Source: an uncultured Clostridia bacterium | GTDB lineage: Bacteria > Bacillota > Clostridia > Oscillospirales > Ruminococcaceae | NCBI GenBank assembly: GCA_947627005.1 | Contig: CANQUJ010000001.1 | Location: forward strand, 124,001 to 188,000 | Direction of reading: 5' to 3' | Length of the DNA: 64,000 bases | In this document: one piece after another, positions 1-8,754 of the stretch | Layout of the letters: each line of letters opens with the position of its first letter | Position numbering within the stretch: the first letter of the stretch is position 1 | Position numbers and translations under genes: made by a program | Notes under the pieces: model-generated | Databases searched by the model: none | What the model was told of the DNA's origin: nothing | What the model saw: only the letters and a program-made list of their open reading frames with translations

Positions 1-146
1 CCGACCCGGAAATAATCCTTAAATGCCTCGCATATCGAGGGCGCCTCTTCGTCGTAGGCGAACTGGCCCCTCGTCTGCCCCCCGCATGAGCAGAGCAGCA
101 CCGCGCAAGCGGCCGCCGCAAGGATGATTCTTGAAAAATTCTTCAT
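1..146 (-). CDS. Lipoprotein, N-terminus only; possible GH10 endo-1,4-beta-xylanase (partial)
   Basis: Only the first 48 codons lie in the window; the gene runs off the left edge. It starts at ATG 146 (minus). The product opens with a basic-hydrophobic signal peptide ending in a lipobox (LLCSC around residues 17-21), so it should be an exported, lipid-anchored protein. The mature segment ends with APSICEAFKDYFRVG, which resembles the conserved start of GH10 xylanase catalytic domains (pattern like L..AYKDYF.IG). That identification is an inference from a short match. Context agrees: an AraC-type regulator lies 16 nt upstream on the same strand, and xylulokinase and a GH39 beta-xylosidase occur elsewhere in the window. 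A sugar-binding lipoprotein is the main alternative. Confidence 0.5.
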   Translation of the reverse strand, partial: MKNFSRIILAAAACAVLLCSCGGQTRGQFAYDEEAPSICEAFKDYFRV

Positions 147-162
147 GAGTATTCGCCTTTCT

Positions 163-957
163 TTATTCTTCCGAACCTTCCGGCTTTTTCATCTTAAGCT
201 GGTTGATCTTGCGGTATTGAAGCGGGCTCATGCCGGTTATGATCTTAAACTGGCGGCAGAAGTGCTCGATACTCTGATATCCGCATAGTTGAGCGATTTT
301 TTGAGAAGAATAAGCAGAGCTCTGCAAATATTCCTTGGCAAGGTCGACCCTGCGGTTTAAAACGTCCTGCATGCATGAAACGCCGAACTGCTTTTTATAT
401 ATGCTTTGAAGGTATCCGGTGCTGACGTGGACCCTTTGGGCCATTTCGTTGACGGTCCACTGATAATCCGGCCTCGTCTGAATGTCGTATCTAAGGTTGA
501 TGAGAGCGCGCTGCTGCTCGGTCATGCTGCTGTCTTCGATTGATTCGGCTATCTTCATAACCATAAGCCGCATTATCATTCCCATAGACTGCTGACCGTA
601 GGCGAAATCCGAGAAGTATTCTTTTACGAGGACTTGGAACAAATTGTCCATACTCTCGGGCGAGCGAAGGGCTATCGGCCTTCCGAAGGGGATATTTAGC
701 TTTTCGATAAAGTCTTCGTCGGTGTAAAATCTTACGTAGTAGTTGGCGTAGGGGCCGTCGTATGCCTCGTAGCTCGCCGACATATGCGGCGGATATAATA
801 AAACGGTGTCGGGCGGAACTATAACGTCGCCGTCCTCGGCGTGCACCTTTGCGTAGGATTTGGTCTGCACCAGAAGCCACCAATCGTGGCTGTTGTCGAA
901 ATAAACAAAATCGGGCTCGTGAACGGAATTGAGCCAAACAAAGTTTATATCAACCAT
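163..957 (-). CDS. AraC family transcriptional regulator
   Basis: A 264-aa DNA-binding regulator. The N-terminal ~150 residues look like an AraC-type cupin sensor domain (PPHMSASYEAYDGPYANYYVRF). The C-terminal ~100 residues form the double helix-turn-helix, with the typical signatures VNEMAQRVHVSTGYLQSIYKKQFG and IAQLCGYQSIEHFCRQFK...GMSPLQYR. I chose ATG 957 because GGAGG lies 8 nt upstream; a TTG one codon earlier is also possible. It is followed after 16 nt by the edge lipoprotein, which it probably controls in response to a sugar ligand (inference). The effector is unknown. Confidence 0.92.
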   Translation of the reverse strand: MVDINFVWLNSVHEPDFVYFDNSHDWWLLVQTKSYAKVHAEDGDVIVPPDTVLLYPPHMSASYEAYDGPYANYYVRFYTDEDFIEKLNIPFGRPIALRSPESMDNLFQVLVKEYFSDFAYGQQSMGMIMRLMVMKIAESIEDSSMTEQQRALINLRYDIQTRPDYQWTVNEMAQRVHVSTGYLQSIYKKQFGVSCMQDVLNRRVDLAKEYLQSSAYSSQKIAQLCGYQSIEHFCRQFKIITGMSPLQYRKINQLKMKKPEGSEE

Positions 958-1113
958 CAATATTACCTCCAGTCAAAAATTTTAGTCTGCGCAAATCCGC
1001 AATATGCGCTTATTCGTACAATTATATAATGCACCGCTGCTCTCGATTTGTCAAGACCTTTTTTAAAGATTTATCACTTTTTGTCAAATTTGCATAATCT
1101 AATAAAATTACTG

Positions 1114-1142
1114 TTGCTTTTCTTGAAAAACGGTGTTATAAT
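1114..1142 (+). promoter_or_regulatory. Sigma-A-type promoter for the cohesin-domain gene
   Basis: TTGCTT (1114-1119), a 17-nt spacer, then a perfect TATAAT (1137-1142). It lies 79 nt before the cohesin gene start, in the 263-bp gap between the divergent AraC and cohesin genes. The gap is AT-rich and holds nothing else recognisable except the leader hairpin at 1159. Confidence 0.7.
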
Positions 1143-1158
1143 TAAAGTGTATTTCTTT

Positions 1159-1180
1159 GCCCGCACTGCGGCGGGCTTTT
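1159..1180 (+). terminator. Hairpin with T-run in the 5' leader of the cohesin gene (possible attenuator)
   Basis: GCCCGC / GCGGGC stem with a 6-nt loop followed by TTTT, located between the 1137 promoter -10 and the ATG at 1221. Since it follows a promoter and precedes the ORF, it can act as an early terminator or a structured leader; no alternative antiterminator pairing was found by eye. Confidence 0.45.
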
Positions 1181-1220
1181 ACGAAAAGTTAGAATACAGC
1201 TTGGAAGGAAAGATAAAACT

Positions 1221-2225
1221 ATGTCTAAAAGAATTGCGGCGCTTTTTGCCGCGCTTATCGCCGCCGCCGCGATGACCCTTGGCGCCTTTGCGGCCGCGGG
1301 GTCATGCACCCTTGTCCAGACCTCTTACGCCAAAAAAGGGGAGAATTTTACAGTCGACGTCGTATTAAGGGGCAACCCGGGGATCAAGAGCCTCGACTGC
1401 GTCATCAGATACGACTATGAAGATCTTCAATTCGTAAGCGTAAGCGACGCCGGGATAATCAGCGGATTTTCACACACCGAGATAGGCTCGACCGTTCAGC
1501 TTACATGGATAGGCGGAAGAAGCAACACCGACCAAAACGGCGTTGTGGCGACCATAACCTTTAAAGCCCTTACCGACAGCGAGGAGGGCAGCGTTATCAC
1601 CAACGGCGTAAACGCCTATGACACGAGCGGTATCCGCGCGCAGGTTGACGGCGCCACCGCGATGGTATACTTTGGGGAAGACCCTAACGCCGCCGTTACC
1701 CCGCCCGAGCCCGAGCAGCCCGAAGTCACCGAACCCCCGGTCACCGAGCCGCCGGTAAGCTCTTCGGAGGAGACCGAGCAGCCCACTGCCTCGGAGGAAG
1801 AGACGGAATACGTCCCGGACGAGACGGAGGCCACCGAGCCCACCACCGGCGAGACCGAGCCGACAGAGCCCCCGACTGAGCCCACCGAGCCTCCCACGCA
1901 GCCGACCGAACCCCCGACCGAGGCGACAGAGCCCCCGACGGAGCCCACCACCGAGCCGACAGAGCCCCCGACCGAGCCGACCGAGCCGCCCACGCAGCCG
2001 ACCGAACCTCCGACCGAGGCGACAGAGCCCCCGACGGAGCCCTCTTTGCCGATGACCGAGCCGGAGACCGAGCCGACCGTTATCACCGACGCTTTTTCGG
2101 ACGTTTACAACGACGGAGTGGACAATTCGGCGGCCAACAACGGAACCCTTCTGATCGCGCTTATAATGCTCGCGCTGACCGCCGTGGTAGTCGTCGGAAT
2201 AGAAATTTACAAGCGGAACAGATAA
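1221..2225 (+). CDS. Membrane-anchored cohesin-domain protein (scaffoldin-like)
   Basis: A 334-aa surface protein. Residues 1-25 are a signal peptide. Residues ~27-150 match the cohesin fold pattern: an N-terminal strand with KKGENFTVDVVLRGNPGIKSLDCVIRYDYEDLQFV, then an SGFSHTEIG-type loop, a VATITFKAL strand and a final strand. Residues ~155-275 are a Thr-Glu-Pro linker (TEPPTEPT repeats), and ~308-328 are a transmembrane helix with a short basic tail (KRNR). Cohesins bind dockerin modules in cellulosomes, so this would display a dockerin partner at the membrane; no dockerin was seen in this window. The start ATG has GGAAGG upstream. There is one cohesin module only, so it could instead be a cohesin-like adhesion module. 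Confidence 0.8.
   Translation: MSKRIAALFAALIAAAAMTLGAFAAAGSCTLVQTSYAKKGENFTVDVVLRGNPGIKSLDCVIRYDYEDLQFVSVSDAGIISGFSHTEIGSTVQLTWIGGRSNTDQNGVVATITFKALTDSEEGSVITNGVNAYDTSGIRAQVDGATAMVYFGEDPNAAVTPPEPEQPEVTEPPVTEPPVSSSEETEQPTASEEETEYVPDETEATEPTTGETEPTEPPTEPTEPPTQPTEPPTEATEPPTEPTTEPTEPPTEPTEPPTQPTEPPTEATEPPTEPSLPMTEPETEPTVITDAFSDVYNDGVDNSAANNGTLLIALIMLALTAVVVVGIEIYKRNR
1865..2042 (+). repeat. Tandem duplication coding the Thr-Glu-Pro linker
   Basis: Two copies of a 96-bp (32-codon) unit lie in tandem at a 96-bp offset, with only a few substitutions. Each is itself made of 9- to 12-bp TEP/TEPP codon repeats. This kind of DNA is prone to copy-number change, so linker length probably varies between strains. 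Confidence 0.75.
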
Positions 2226-2251
2226 GCTTTTAAAAAACGGAGGCGTTTTAA

Positions 2252-3145
2252 ATGAGCAGATTTATTAACAAAAAGGTCGTTTTAACGATACTCATAATCA
2301 TTTTGGTCATAGTTTTGGCCGCAAGCTGTTTTACGATAGTTCAGCCGGGCCACACCGGCGTAGTCGTCACGCTCGGGCGGGTCGACGAAGGCGTTTTACA
2401 GGAGGGGCTTCATCTTAAGCTCCCGTTCGTACAGAGCGTTGTTATGATCGACAACCGCATCACCAAGCTCGAGGTCGACACCGAGGCTTTCTCGCGGGAT
2501 CTTCAGACGGTTGAGACCACCCTTGCCATCAACTATCGGGTGGACACCTCGAAGTCTTACAGCATATACAAAAACATCGGCGGGGCGTATGAGACCATTC
2601 TCGTCGTTCCGGCGGTAAACGAGGTTTTAAAGGCCATCGTCGCGAAATATACCGCCGAAGAAAGCGTTACCAACCGAACCTTGATTTCGGCCGGGCTTGT
2701 CGAGGGGCTTAACGAAAAGCTAAACGAGATCGGGCTTTACGTCACCGACGTAAACATCATCAACTTTGAATTTTCGGACGCTTTTATAACCGCGATCGAA
2801 GAAAAACAGGTCGCGCAGCAAGAGCTTCTTAAGGCCGAGACCGAAAAGCAGACCAAGATCACCAACGCCGAGGCCGAAGCCGAAGCGATAAGGGTCAAGG
2901 CGGAGGCAGACGCCGACGCTTTAAGGATCACCGCCGAGGCCGAGGCAGAGGCCAACGCGACCATCGCCGAATCGCTCACCGAAGAGCTTATCGAATATCA
3001 CAAGATAGACAAGTGGGACGGCGAGCTGCCCGAAGTTATGGGCTCGGACGGGACCTTTTTAGACGTCTCTTCGCTTACCGAGGGGAAGGATTCGGCGCAG
3101 AATTCGTCGAACAACCCCGCGCCCAATCCCGCCCCCGCGGAGTAA
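2252..3145 (+). CDS. SPFH / prohibitin family membrane protein
   Basis: A 297-aa membrane scaffold protein. Residues 8-28 form an N-terminal transmembrane helix; the SPFH/Band-7 domain covers ~30-200 (QPGHTGVVVTLGRV, GLHLKLPFVQSV, ETTLAINYRVD). A long Ala/Glu coiled coil rich in AEAEA heptads follows at ~205-245, typical of HflK/HflC/prohibitin relatives. The tail is Asn/Pro-rich. Such proteins oligomerise and organise membrane microdomains or proteases. It starts 26 nt after the cohesin gene with GGAGG 9-10 nt upstream, so the two genes are probably cotranscribed. No protease partner lies beside it. Confidence 0.88.
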   Translation: MSRFINKKVVLTILIIILVIVLAASCFTIVQPGHTGVVVTLGRVDEGVLQEGLHLKLPFVQSVVMIDNRITKLEVDTEAFSRDLQTVETTLAINYRVDTSKSYSIYKNIGGAYETILVVPAVNEVLKAIVAKYTAEESVTNRTLISAGLVEGLNEKLNEIGLYVTDVNIINFEFSDAFITAIEEKQVAQQELLKAETEKQTKITNAEAEAEAIRVKAEADADALRITAEAEAEANATIAESLTEELIEYHKIDKWDGELPEVMGSDGTFLDVSSLTEGKDSAQNSSNNPAPNPAPAE

Positions 3146-3163
3146 AATAATAATATAAAAAAG

Positions 3164-3191
3164 ACCGCGGCGTATAGTCGCGGTTTTTATA
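3164..3191 (+). terminator. Rho-independent terminator after the SPFH gene
   Basis: ACCGCG / CGCGGT stem followed by a T-rich tract, 18 nt after the SPFH stop codon. Confidence 0.75.
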
Positions 3192-3202
3192 TTTTTTATT
3201 AT

Positions 3203-3234
3203 AAAAGAAAATCGCCGATGGTTTCATCGGCGAT
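3203..3234 (-). terminator. Terminator of the DUF6465-like gene
   Basis: Perfect 10-bp stem (3211-3220 with 3225-3234) and a 4-nt loop; on the minus strand it is followed by a T-rich stretch. It lies just after the stop codon at 3246. Confidence 0.8.
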
Positions 3235-3245
3235 CGGAAGCTTGA

Positions 3246-3599
3246 TCAAAGCTCGACTTTATCCGAAAAGTCGGAGTTGACGACGTAGTAGACGGCCTTG
3301 TCTTCGGGCTTGACGTAGATCTCAACGGTCTTGATCCTGCCCTTGACCTTAGACTTGAGGTCGGCGTCTACGGCGGTTTTGATGGCGTCGAGGTCGTATT
3401 CCTCTCCTCTGAACTGAACCTTAACTACATGCTTAGGCTCGGCTTTCGCCCTCGGCGCTGCCGGCTTTTTGGCGGCGGCCTTTTTAGCGGGCTTTTCGGC
3501 GGGCTTTTCGGTAACGGCTTCGACTTCGGGCTTCTTAACGGCCTCGGCAACGACTTCGGTCTTTACCTCGGCGGCTTCTGTGTTCTTTTTCCTTGGCAT
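3246..3599 (-). CDS. Small basic protein, DUF6465-like
   Basis: A 117-aa protein with two parts. Residues 1-55 are low-complexity Lys/Ala/Glu/Pro (KPAEKPAKKAAAKK), resembling a histone-tail-like region. Residues 56-117 are a compact domain (VVKVQFRGEEYDLDAIKTA ... VKTVEIYVKPEDKAVYYVVN) that I associate with DUF6465, a Clostridia family of unknown function. The start ATG has GGAGG 8 nt upstream. It stands alone between two terminators. The basic tail suggests nucleic acid binding, but this is inference only. Confidence 0.75.
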   Translation of the reverse strand: MPRKKNTEAAEVKTEVVAEAVKKPEVEAVTEKPAEKPAKKAAAKKPAAPRAKAEPKHVVKVQFRGEEYDLDAIKTAVDADLKSKVKGRIKTVEIYVKPEDKAVYYVVNSDFSDKVEL

Positions 3600-3731
3600 A
3601 ATAACTACCTCCGGCGGTATAAATTTTTATTATTATACCACCGTTTTCCGCAAATGTCAATAAATTTCTTAAATTTAATGTCATTTTCGGCTATATATCA
3701 TCACTTCTTTGTTTATATCTTTAAAATTCGG

Positions 3732-6700
3732 TCAAGGGTTCTGCGCGGGCCTCGTTTCGCCGACTCCTTCCAAAATCTCCCAATCGTCGCTTTCTTCGCG
3801 ATACATCAGCCCGAAATACCGGATCATATGCCCGCTTTCAAGAGAGGTCTTTGCGGGATCGTATTCTGCGTTGAAGTCGGCGGAGACGACGAGGAATCTA
3901 TCATTCAGGTCGTCGTCGCTCCAGCCCCTTTCCTTCGCAAGATCGCTTCCCGCATACATCTCGGCGAGGCGATAGGTCTCCTGCCAATCCTCCGAAATAT
4001 TGTTGATCTCAAGACTTATGACGTAGTCGCTCTGTGCCTCGGCTTCAAGGGCCTCGCGGACGGTTTCAACCGCCGCAAGGGTGTCGGTGTAGTAATAGCT
4101 CTCGGTGAACTCGAACCGGCTGCTGCCGTCGGAGTAGTAGTCGGGAAGCTCTATCGAGGCGATTTTCCAGCTTCCGTCTTCTTTTTCGAGATGGAAGATA
4201 TAGTCGTCGACGTTGTCGCCCTCGCGGTCGTAGGTTATGGTCGTGTAGGCGGTCATTCTGTTCTCGCCGTCATAGACCGCGCCGCTTATCGGAAGGTCGC
4301 ATACGATAGTCCCCGCGTAGTCGCCGATGATGGCGTACATCTTTCCGCCGAATTCCGAAAACTTTCTGTTTCTGCCGAACTGGTTTTTGAGTATCAGCTC
4401 GCGGAAATCGCGGGTAAAGGTCTTGTTCAGAAGCGCTTCGCACTCCGCCAGCGTGTCGTAGTCGCTGTTCAGCGGAATGTATTCCGCCCCGCCTTGGGCG
4501 ATTATATCTCCGTTGTCCCGCCTTTGAAGGTGCAAAAACAGGCTCGCCTCGACGTAATTATCCCAAATCGGGAGGGACTGCGCCTCTTTTGTCGCCTCGG
4601 GGTCGAAATCGAATTTGGCCCGGCTGTCGATATCCTGCAAGAATTTGTAGAACGCTTGGGCCTGCGCGTAAAAGTCGGTGAAGACGACATATTCGGGAAC
4701 GTCTTTATATGACTCCGCCGTGGTGAGATAACCGTAAAACTCTTCGTCGGTTTCGTCCTCGGGGTCATAGACGAAGATGTCGGCGGCGTCTGCGGTCACG
4801 GCGTACAGCCGCGGAAGCCTGTCGCGGCTTTGATATCTTGCCGTGAAGCAATAGGCGTATTCGGTAAAGATTCCGTCGCTTTTTCTGACCTTGATTTCGC
4901 GGGCGGCCGTGCCGCCGTCGGACGAAAGCTCGACGCTCCCGAAGCTTGTATATTGCGCGTATGCCTCGAACGCCTCTTCGAGAATGTCTTTTGCTTCGTC
5001 GTAAGAATACGACTGCTCGGGAGCGTCGCCGCTTTCGGCGGATAAAACTATGCTGTCGATTATCCCGAAAATAACGCGCATGTCGTCCTGCTCGTCAAGG
5101 TCAAAGAATATGCACATACTCTTAAAGTCGTCAAAGGTCGCATAGTCCAAAACGCCGTTGCGATAGCATAGTTTCATCTTATATCCCGAAGCGGCGGTAT
5201 AGTCGGAAACGTCATAGGAAACCCCGAGCGCCTCCTGCGATTCGATATAGCTCTGCGCAAAGCCGCTTACCGCCTCGGCGACAAACAGCTTTCCGCCGTA
5301 CATTTCGCGTTGAGCGGGGATTGCGCCGTCATAAAGTTGGATACCGATGTGCTGAAGACTGTAATCTTCCAACGTATAGCTCTGCCAGCTTTCGGGTATG
5401 TCAACGCTGACGCTCATGATGTCAAAATTTCGGGTGACGTTTTTGACATTCCCGACCTCGTCGGGGCGGCCGCCGCTGACTTCGCTTAGATATTCGTTAT
5501 AGTCGGCATACTCGGTCGCTGCGGTCGTCTGCCAAACGCCGTCAAGCTTTGCAATCGTGAGCCTTATATAGGGCGAGCCGCTGTCATACCTAATCTCGAT
5601 TATGCCGCTCTGAATTCCGCTGACGTTGTCGGTGATCGCGGTGTATTCGGCGGTATAGCTGTGAAGCGGTAGATCGGTGTTTTCGGTGATGTATTCCTCG
5701 GCAAGGCGGGTGATCGTTTCGCCGTCGGGCGGAAGGATAAACTCCTCAAATGCGGCGTTTACCTCGGAAATATCGGCGTTGGGCTGATAGCCGTTGAGGC
5801 TGTCGGTGTAGTGATACTCAAACCCCGTGATCTTCCCGCCGCTGACGTAAAGCAGGGTTATCGCGTATTTGCCCTCGTCGCCTTCGGAGAGAAGCGGCCG
5901 CCAGATCTCGATTTTTTCGCCGTCATACCAACGGTAATCTTTGTCCGAAATGCTCCAACCGTTTCCGCCGACGTCGCGGGTATAGGTCTTTCCGTCGTGC
6001 TCGCGATAGGGGCTGCCCGCAAGGGCTTCGTCGGCAAAATCATCGCTGAAAAGCCCGTGCATGAAGTCGTAGAGCTCCTGCCACTCGGTAAAGCCCTCTT
6101 CGGTGACTGGGTAATAAATCTCGCCGTCGATGGTGACGCTGTCGGCGGGGCTGTTTGAGGCGTAGTCGAGGCTGCCGTAGTCAAACGCCCGCTCGTAGAT
6201 CATGAAATTATCGACGAGCTTATTGACCCCCGAGCCGTCGAGGCCGGCCTCCGCCCGGCTTATCGGCCACGCGCAGATACATTCCGGGTCCTCACGCGCG
6301 GCGTCAGGGTCGATGATTTTGTCTATCTTCCACTCCCCGAGCTCGTTTTTAAAGACTATCTCGCAGTCCGAGAGCGAATCGTCCTGCCAGACGAATTTCG
6401 TCTTCGCAGATATTTCTTCGGCGGATATCTTTTCCGCGCTCTCGAAAGGATAGATAAACGTAAGCCGCAGAGGCTCGCTTATTTCGTGATATAAAACTCC
6501 GTCGACTGTCCGGCAGCTCTCGCCCTCTTCAAAAAGCGCGCGGCGCTTCTCGCAGGCTTCGGAGGTAAACACCTTCGATAGGGCGCTAAGGCAGCTCTCT
6601 GCGCTGTCGTATGGGCTTCGCATGGCCGAGAAATATGATGTTCCGTCGGCGGTTTCAAGCTCTAAATCCGCGGGCTTTTCGGTTCCGTCGCCGAACTCGG

Positions 6701-8291
6701 GCGAAACGTCGAAGACGAGGATCTCGTTTGCAAGCTCGAGCGAGCCGTCGTTTGAAAGATCGGCCAAGGCCGCGTTCGCGACCCCGAGATAGTCGCGTAT
6801 CTCGCTTATCTTCCAGCCGTCGTCGGCGTAAATCGCGGTGTATTCGTCGAACTGCTCTTCGCCGTTATAAAAATATTCCGCCCTTAGAACCGCCTCGCCG
6901 GAATCGGTTTTTATTATCTCTACCCGCCTAAGCTCCGCCGCAGGGATATCGCCGTAACCCTCGGGGCAGCAATATGTCTCGTCGTTGTGGGTTATAAGGG
7001 TCTCGCTCTGCGAAAGTCTGCCGTCGAGCGCCCCGCCGGTATATACCGACTCGAAAAGGGCGTTATATTCTTCCGCTTCGTCGAGCGATTCGTCGGTGAC
7101 TCTGTAACAATTGTATTTCCGGCCGACGAGCGGCAAGGCGTCTTCGGGGTCGTATTCCGGCGGCTCGGAGAAAATAAGCCGCCTTATCCCGAAATCGCCG
7201 TTTATAAGCTTTTCGGCGGTCTTTTGATCTATCTTTAAGCCGCTCTTTTTAAGGTCGGCGGTGCAGCCGATAAGCGCCCCCGCCGCAGTCGCAAGAACAA
7301 CCGCCAGCGCCAAAAGGACCGCGCCGTTTTTCTTGTTAAGCTTTGAGAGAATGTTGTTAAAGCGCTTTTTCATGACATTTTTCCCGCCGCTGAAGTGGGT
7401 CGAAAGCGCCCCCGCGACCGAAGCGCCCTTTCCGGCGGTCGAATATAAGACTTCGGTATAGGCTTTCTTTTCTTCAAAGCTCGATTTTCCGACTACCCCT
7501 TCGTCCGCCGAAAGCTCCATATCAATGTCGGCCCGGCGGCGCATTATCCAGACTATCGGGTTGAACCAGTGGACCGAAACCGCCGCCGCGAACAAAAGCT
7601 TGAACCAAACGTCCCGCCTGCGGTGGTGGATAAGCTCGTGCCGCAGGATAAACCTAAGCTGCTCGGCGGAAAATTCCCCCTCGGGAAGGACTATCGCTGG
7701 CTTAAAATACCCCAAGGTCATCGGCCCGGGCGCGGCATTTGAGATATAAAGCCTCGGCGCGCGGGACATCTTCATCTCTTCGCAAAGCCGGGAAAAGATC
7801 TCTCTTTCGGGGCGGTTTTCCGCGATTTTCCCGCGCTTTATTATCCTGCGCTTAAAGGCCGCGAATGCCGCAATCTGCCCGCCGAAGCATACCGCCGCGC
7901 CAACCGCCCACAAAGCCGAGATCAGCATAAGCGGGGTTATGTTCGGCCGCTTTTTCGATTCTGCGGCGGGGGCTTCGCTTCGCGGGGCTATCGGCTCGGT
8001 AAAGCTTTCGGGGACGGTCAGTTCTATCCTCGGATAAGTCGGCGCAGGGGCGGGAAGGGGCGCCGGCGCGGTCTGGACCGCCGCGGCGTCGGTCGGGGCG
8101 GGGGAGACTTCGGCCTTTTTTTCGGGGATAAACCCTATCGGTATCAGAAGCCTTAGCGCCAAAACCGCCCATATCCAAAACCGCCACTTTGCGGCGAACC
8201 CCTTCGCCAGCGGCGACAAAAGCATCAAAGCCGCCGCCAAAAGCCCGGTCGATACCGATATCCCCAAAATTCTCAAGAAAAGGTCAGTCAC
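3732..8291 (-). CDS. BlaR1/MecR1-type M56 metallopeptidase sensor with a giant extracytoplasmic region
   Basis: Taking GTG 8291 as start (GGAG upstream, overlapping the blaI stop) gives 1519 aa. Residues 1-340 form the BlaR1 M56 part: several membrane helices, a Pro-rich loop (~60-110), the zinc motif HELIH at 218-222, a likely third ligand E259 in DMEL, and a last helix at ~323-343. The remaining ~1170 residues should lie outside the cell. They contain at least six modules, each ending in a W-[KEQS]-I type strand (SWKISEI, EWKIDKI, GWSISDK, SWKIASI, DWEILEG). No penicillin-binding transpeptidase signature (SxxK, KTG) was evident. Family knowledge: the sensor transmits a signal by zinc proteolysis that inactivates BlaI. 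Here the ligand is unknown. Confidence 0.88.
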   Translation of the reverse strand: MTDLFLRILGISVSTGLLAAALMLLSPLAKGFAAKWRFWIWAVLALRLLIPIGFIPEKKAEVSPAPTDAAAVQTAPAPLPAPAPTYPRIELTVPESFTEPIAPRSEAPAAESKKRPNITPLMLISALWAVGAAVCFGGQIAAFAAFKRRIIKRGKIAENRPEREIFSRLCEEMKMSRAPRLYISNAAPGPMTLGYFKPAIVLPEGEFSAEQLRFILRHELIHHRRRDVWFKLLFAAAVSVHWFNPIVWIMRRRADIDMELSADEGVVGKSSFEEKKAYTEVLYSTAGKGASVAGALSTHFSGGKNVMKKRFNNILSKLNKKNGAVLLALAVVLATAAGALIGCTADLKKSGLKIDQKTAEKLINGDFGIRRLIFSEPPEYDPEDALPLVGRKYNCYRVTDESLDEAEEYNALFESVYTGGALDGRLSQSETLITHNDETYCCPEGYGDIPAAELRRVEIIKTDSGEAVLRAEYFYNGEEQFDEYTAIYADDGWKISEIRDYLGVANAALADLSNDGSLELANEILVFDVSPEFGDGTEKPADLELETADGTSYFSAMRSPYDSAESCLSALSKVFTSEACEKRRALFEEGESCRTVDGVLYHEISEPLRLTFIYPFESAEKISAEEISAKTKFVWQDDSLSDCEIVFKNELGEWKIDKIIDPDAAREDPECICAWPISRAEAGLDGSGVNKLVDNFMIYERAFDYGSLDYASNSPADSVTIDGEIYYPVTEEGFTEWQELYDFMHGLFSDDFADEALAGSPYREHDGKTYTRDVGGNGWSISDKDYRWYDGEKIEIWRPLLSEGDEGKYAITLLYVSGGKITGFEYHYTDSLNGYQPNADISEVNAAFEEFILPPDGETITRLAEEYITENTDLPLHSYTAEYTAITDNVSGIQSGIIEIRYDSGSPYIRLTIAKLDGVWQTTAATEYADYNEYLSEVSGGRPDEVGNVKNVTRNFDIMSVSVDIPESWQSYTLEDYSLQHIGIQLYDGAIPAQREMYGGKLFVAEAVSGFAQSYIESQEALGVSYDVSDYTAASGYKMKLCYRNGVLDYATFDDFKSMCIFFDLDEQDDMRVIFGIIDSIVLSAESGDAPEQSYSYDEAKDILEEAFEAYAQYTSFGSVELSSDGGTAAREIKVRKSDGIFTEYAYCFTARYQSRDRLPRLYAVTADAADIFVYDPEDETDEEFYGYLTTAESYKDVPEYVVFTDFYAQAQAFYKFLQDIDSRAKFDFDPEATKEAQSLPIWDNYVEASLFLHLQRRDNGDIIAQGGAEYIPLNSDYDTLAECEALLNKTFTRDFRELILKNQFGRNRKFSEFGGKMYAIIGDYAGTIVCDLPISGAVYDGENRMTAYTTITYDREGDNVDDYIFHLEKEDGSWKIASIELPDYYSDGSSRFEFTESYYYTDTLAAVETVREALEAEAQSDYVISLEINNISEDWQETYRLAEMYAGSDLAKERGWSDDDLNDRFLVVSADFNAEYDPAKTSLESGHMIRYFGLMYREESDDWEILEGVGETRPAQNP

Positions 8292-8679
8292 GGCGCTCAC
8301 TCTCCAGTCTGTCGAGATATTCCCGAAGCTCGGCAAGGTCGTCGGCGCTCAACATATCGTTGTCGTAAAGGGTCGCCACAAGGCGCTGCGCGGAGTTGTT
8401 GTAGAGCTTCTTCAAAAAGCTTTTGCTCGCGCCCGCCTTATAGTCGTTTTCAGTGACCGCCGCGGAGTAAAGGTTAGACCCTCCTTCCCGCCGGCAGACG
8501 ACGTAGCCCTTGTCCTTAAGCCGCGAAAGCGAGGTCATAAGGGTCGAAAGCTGCCAGTCGCGCCGCCCTTTAAGCCCGTTTAAAACCGCGACCGAGGTCA
8601 TCTCCTCGTCCGGGTGAGACCATATGGCCTGCATGATCTCAAGCTCGGCCTCTCCGAGCTTTTTAAGCGTTTCTTTCAT
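8284..8679 (-). CDS. BlaI/MecI-type transcriptional repressor
   Basis: A 131-aa winged-helix repressor. N-terminal signature LGEAELEIMQAIWSHPDEEMTSVAVL, then a recognition region QLSTLMTSLSRLKDKGYV and the wing RREGGSNLYSA. The C-terminal half is a dimerisation helix pair, including the region usually cut by BlaR1. Its stop overlaps the GTG start of the M56 sensor by 8 nt, the normal blaI-blaR1 arrangement. It should bind the two inverted repeats directly upstream (8714-8754) and repress its own operon. Confidence 0.93.
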   Translation of the reverse strand: MKETLKKLGEAELEIMQAIWSHPDEEMTSVAVLNGLKGRRDWQLSTLMTSLSRLKDKGYVVCRREGGSNLYSAAVTENDYKAGASKSFLKKLYNNSAQRLVATLYDNDMLSADDLAELREYLDRLESERRD

Positions 8680-8713
8680 AATTGTATCACCTCTTGTTCT
8701 GTTTTACGATCGC

Positions 8714-8754
8714 ACTTATACGACCGTATAAGTAGATTATACAGCCGTATAAGT
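8714..8754. promoter_or_regulatory. Twin BlaI operators
   Basis: Site 1 (8714-8733) is a perfect 9-bp inverted repeat ACTTATACG / CGTATAAGT with a 2-nt spacer. Site 2 (8735-8754) keeps one perfect half and a degenerate other half. Centres are 21 bp apart (two helical turns), so both dimers face the same side. Site 2 covers the -10 and spacer; site 1 covers the transcription start. Confidence 0.8.

Noticed and set aside
1616-2086. Ser/Val/Gly repeat ORF on the minus strand
   Set aside because: It is the complement of the Thr-Glu-Pro linker repeats; a repeat artefact.
3429-4712. 427-codon plus-strand ORF opposite the DUF6465-like and BlaR1 genes
   Set aside because: Runs through two real minus-strand genes and their gap; composition is that of a shadow frame.
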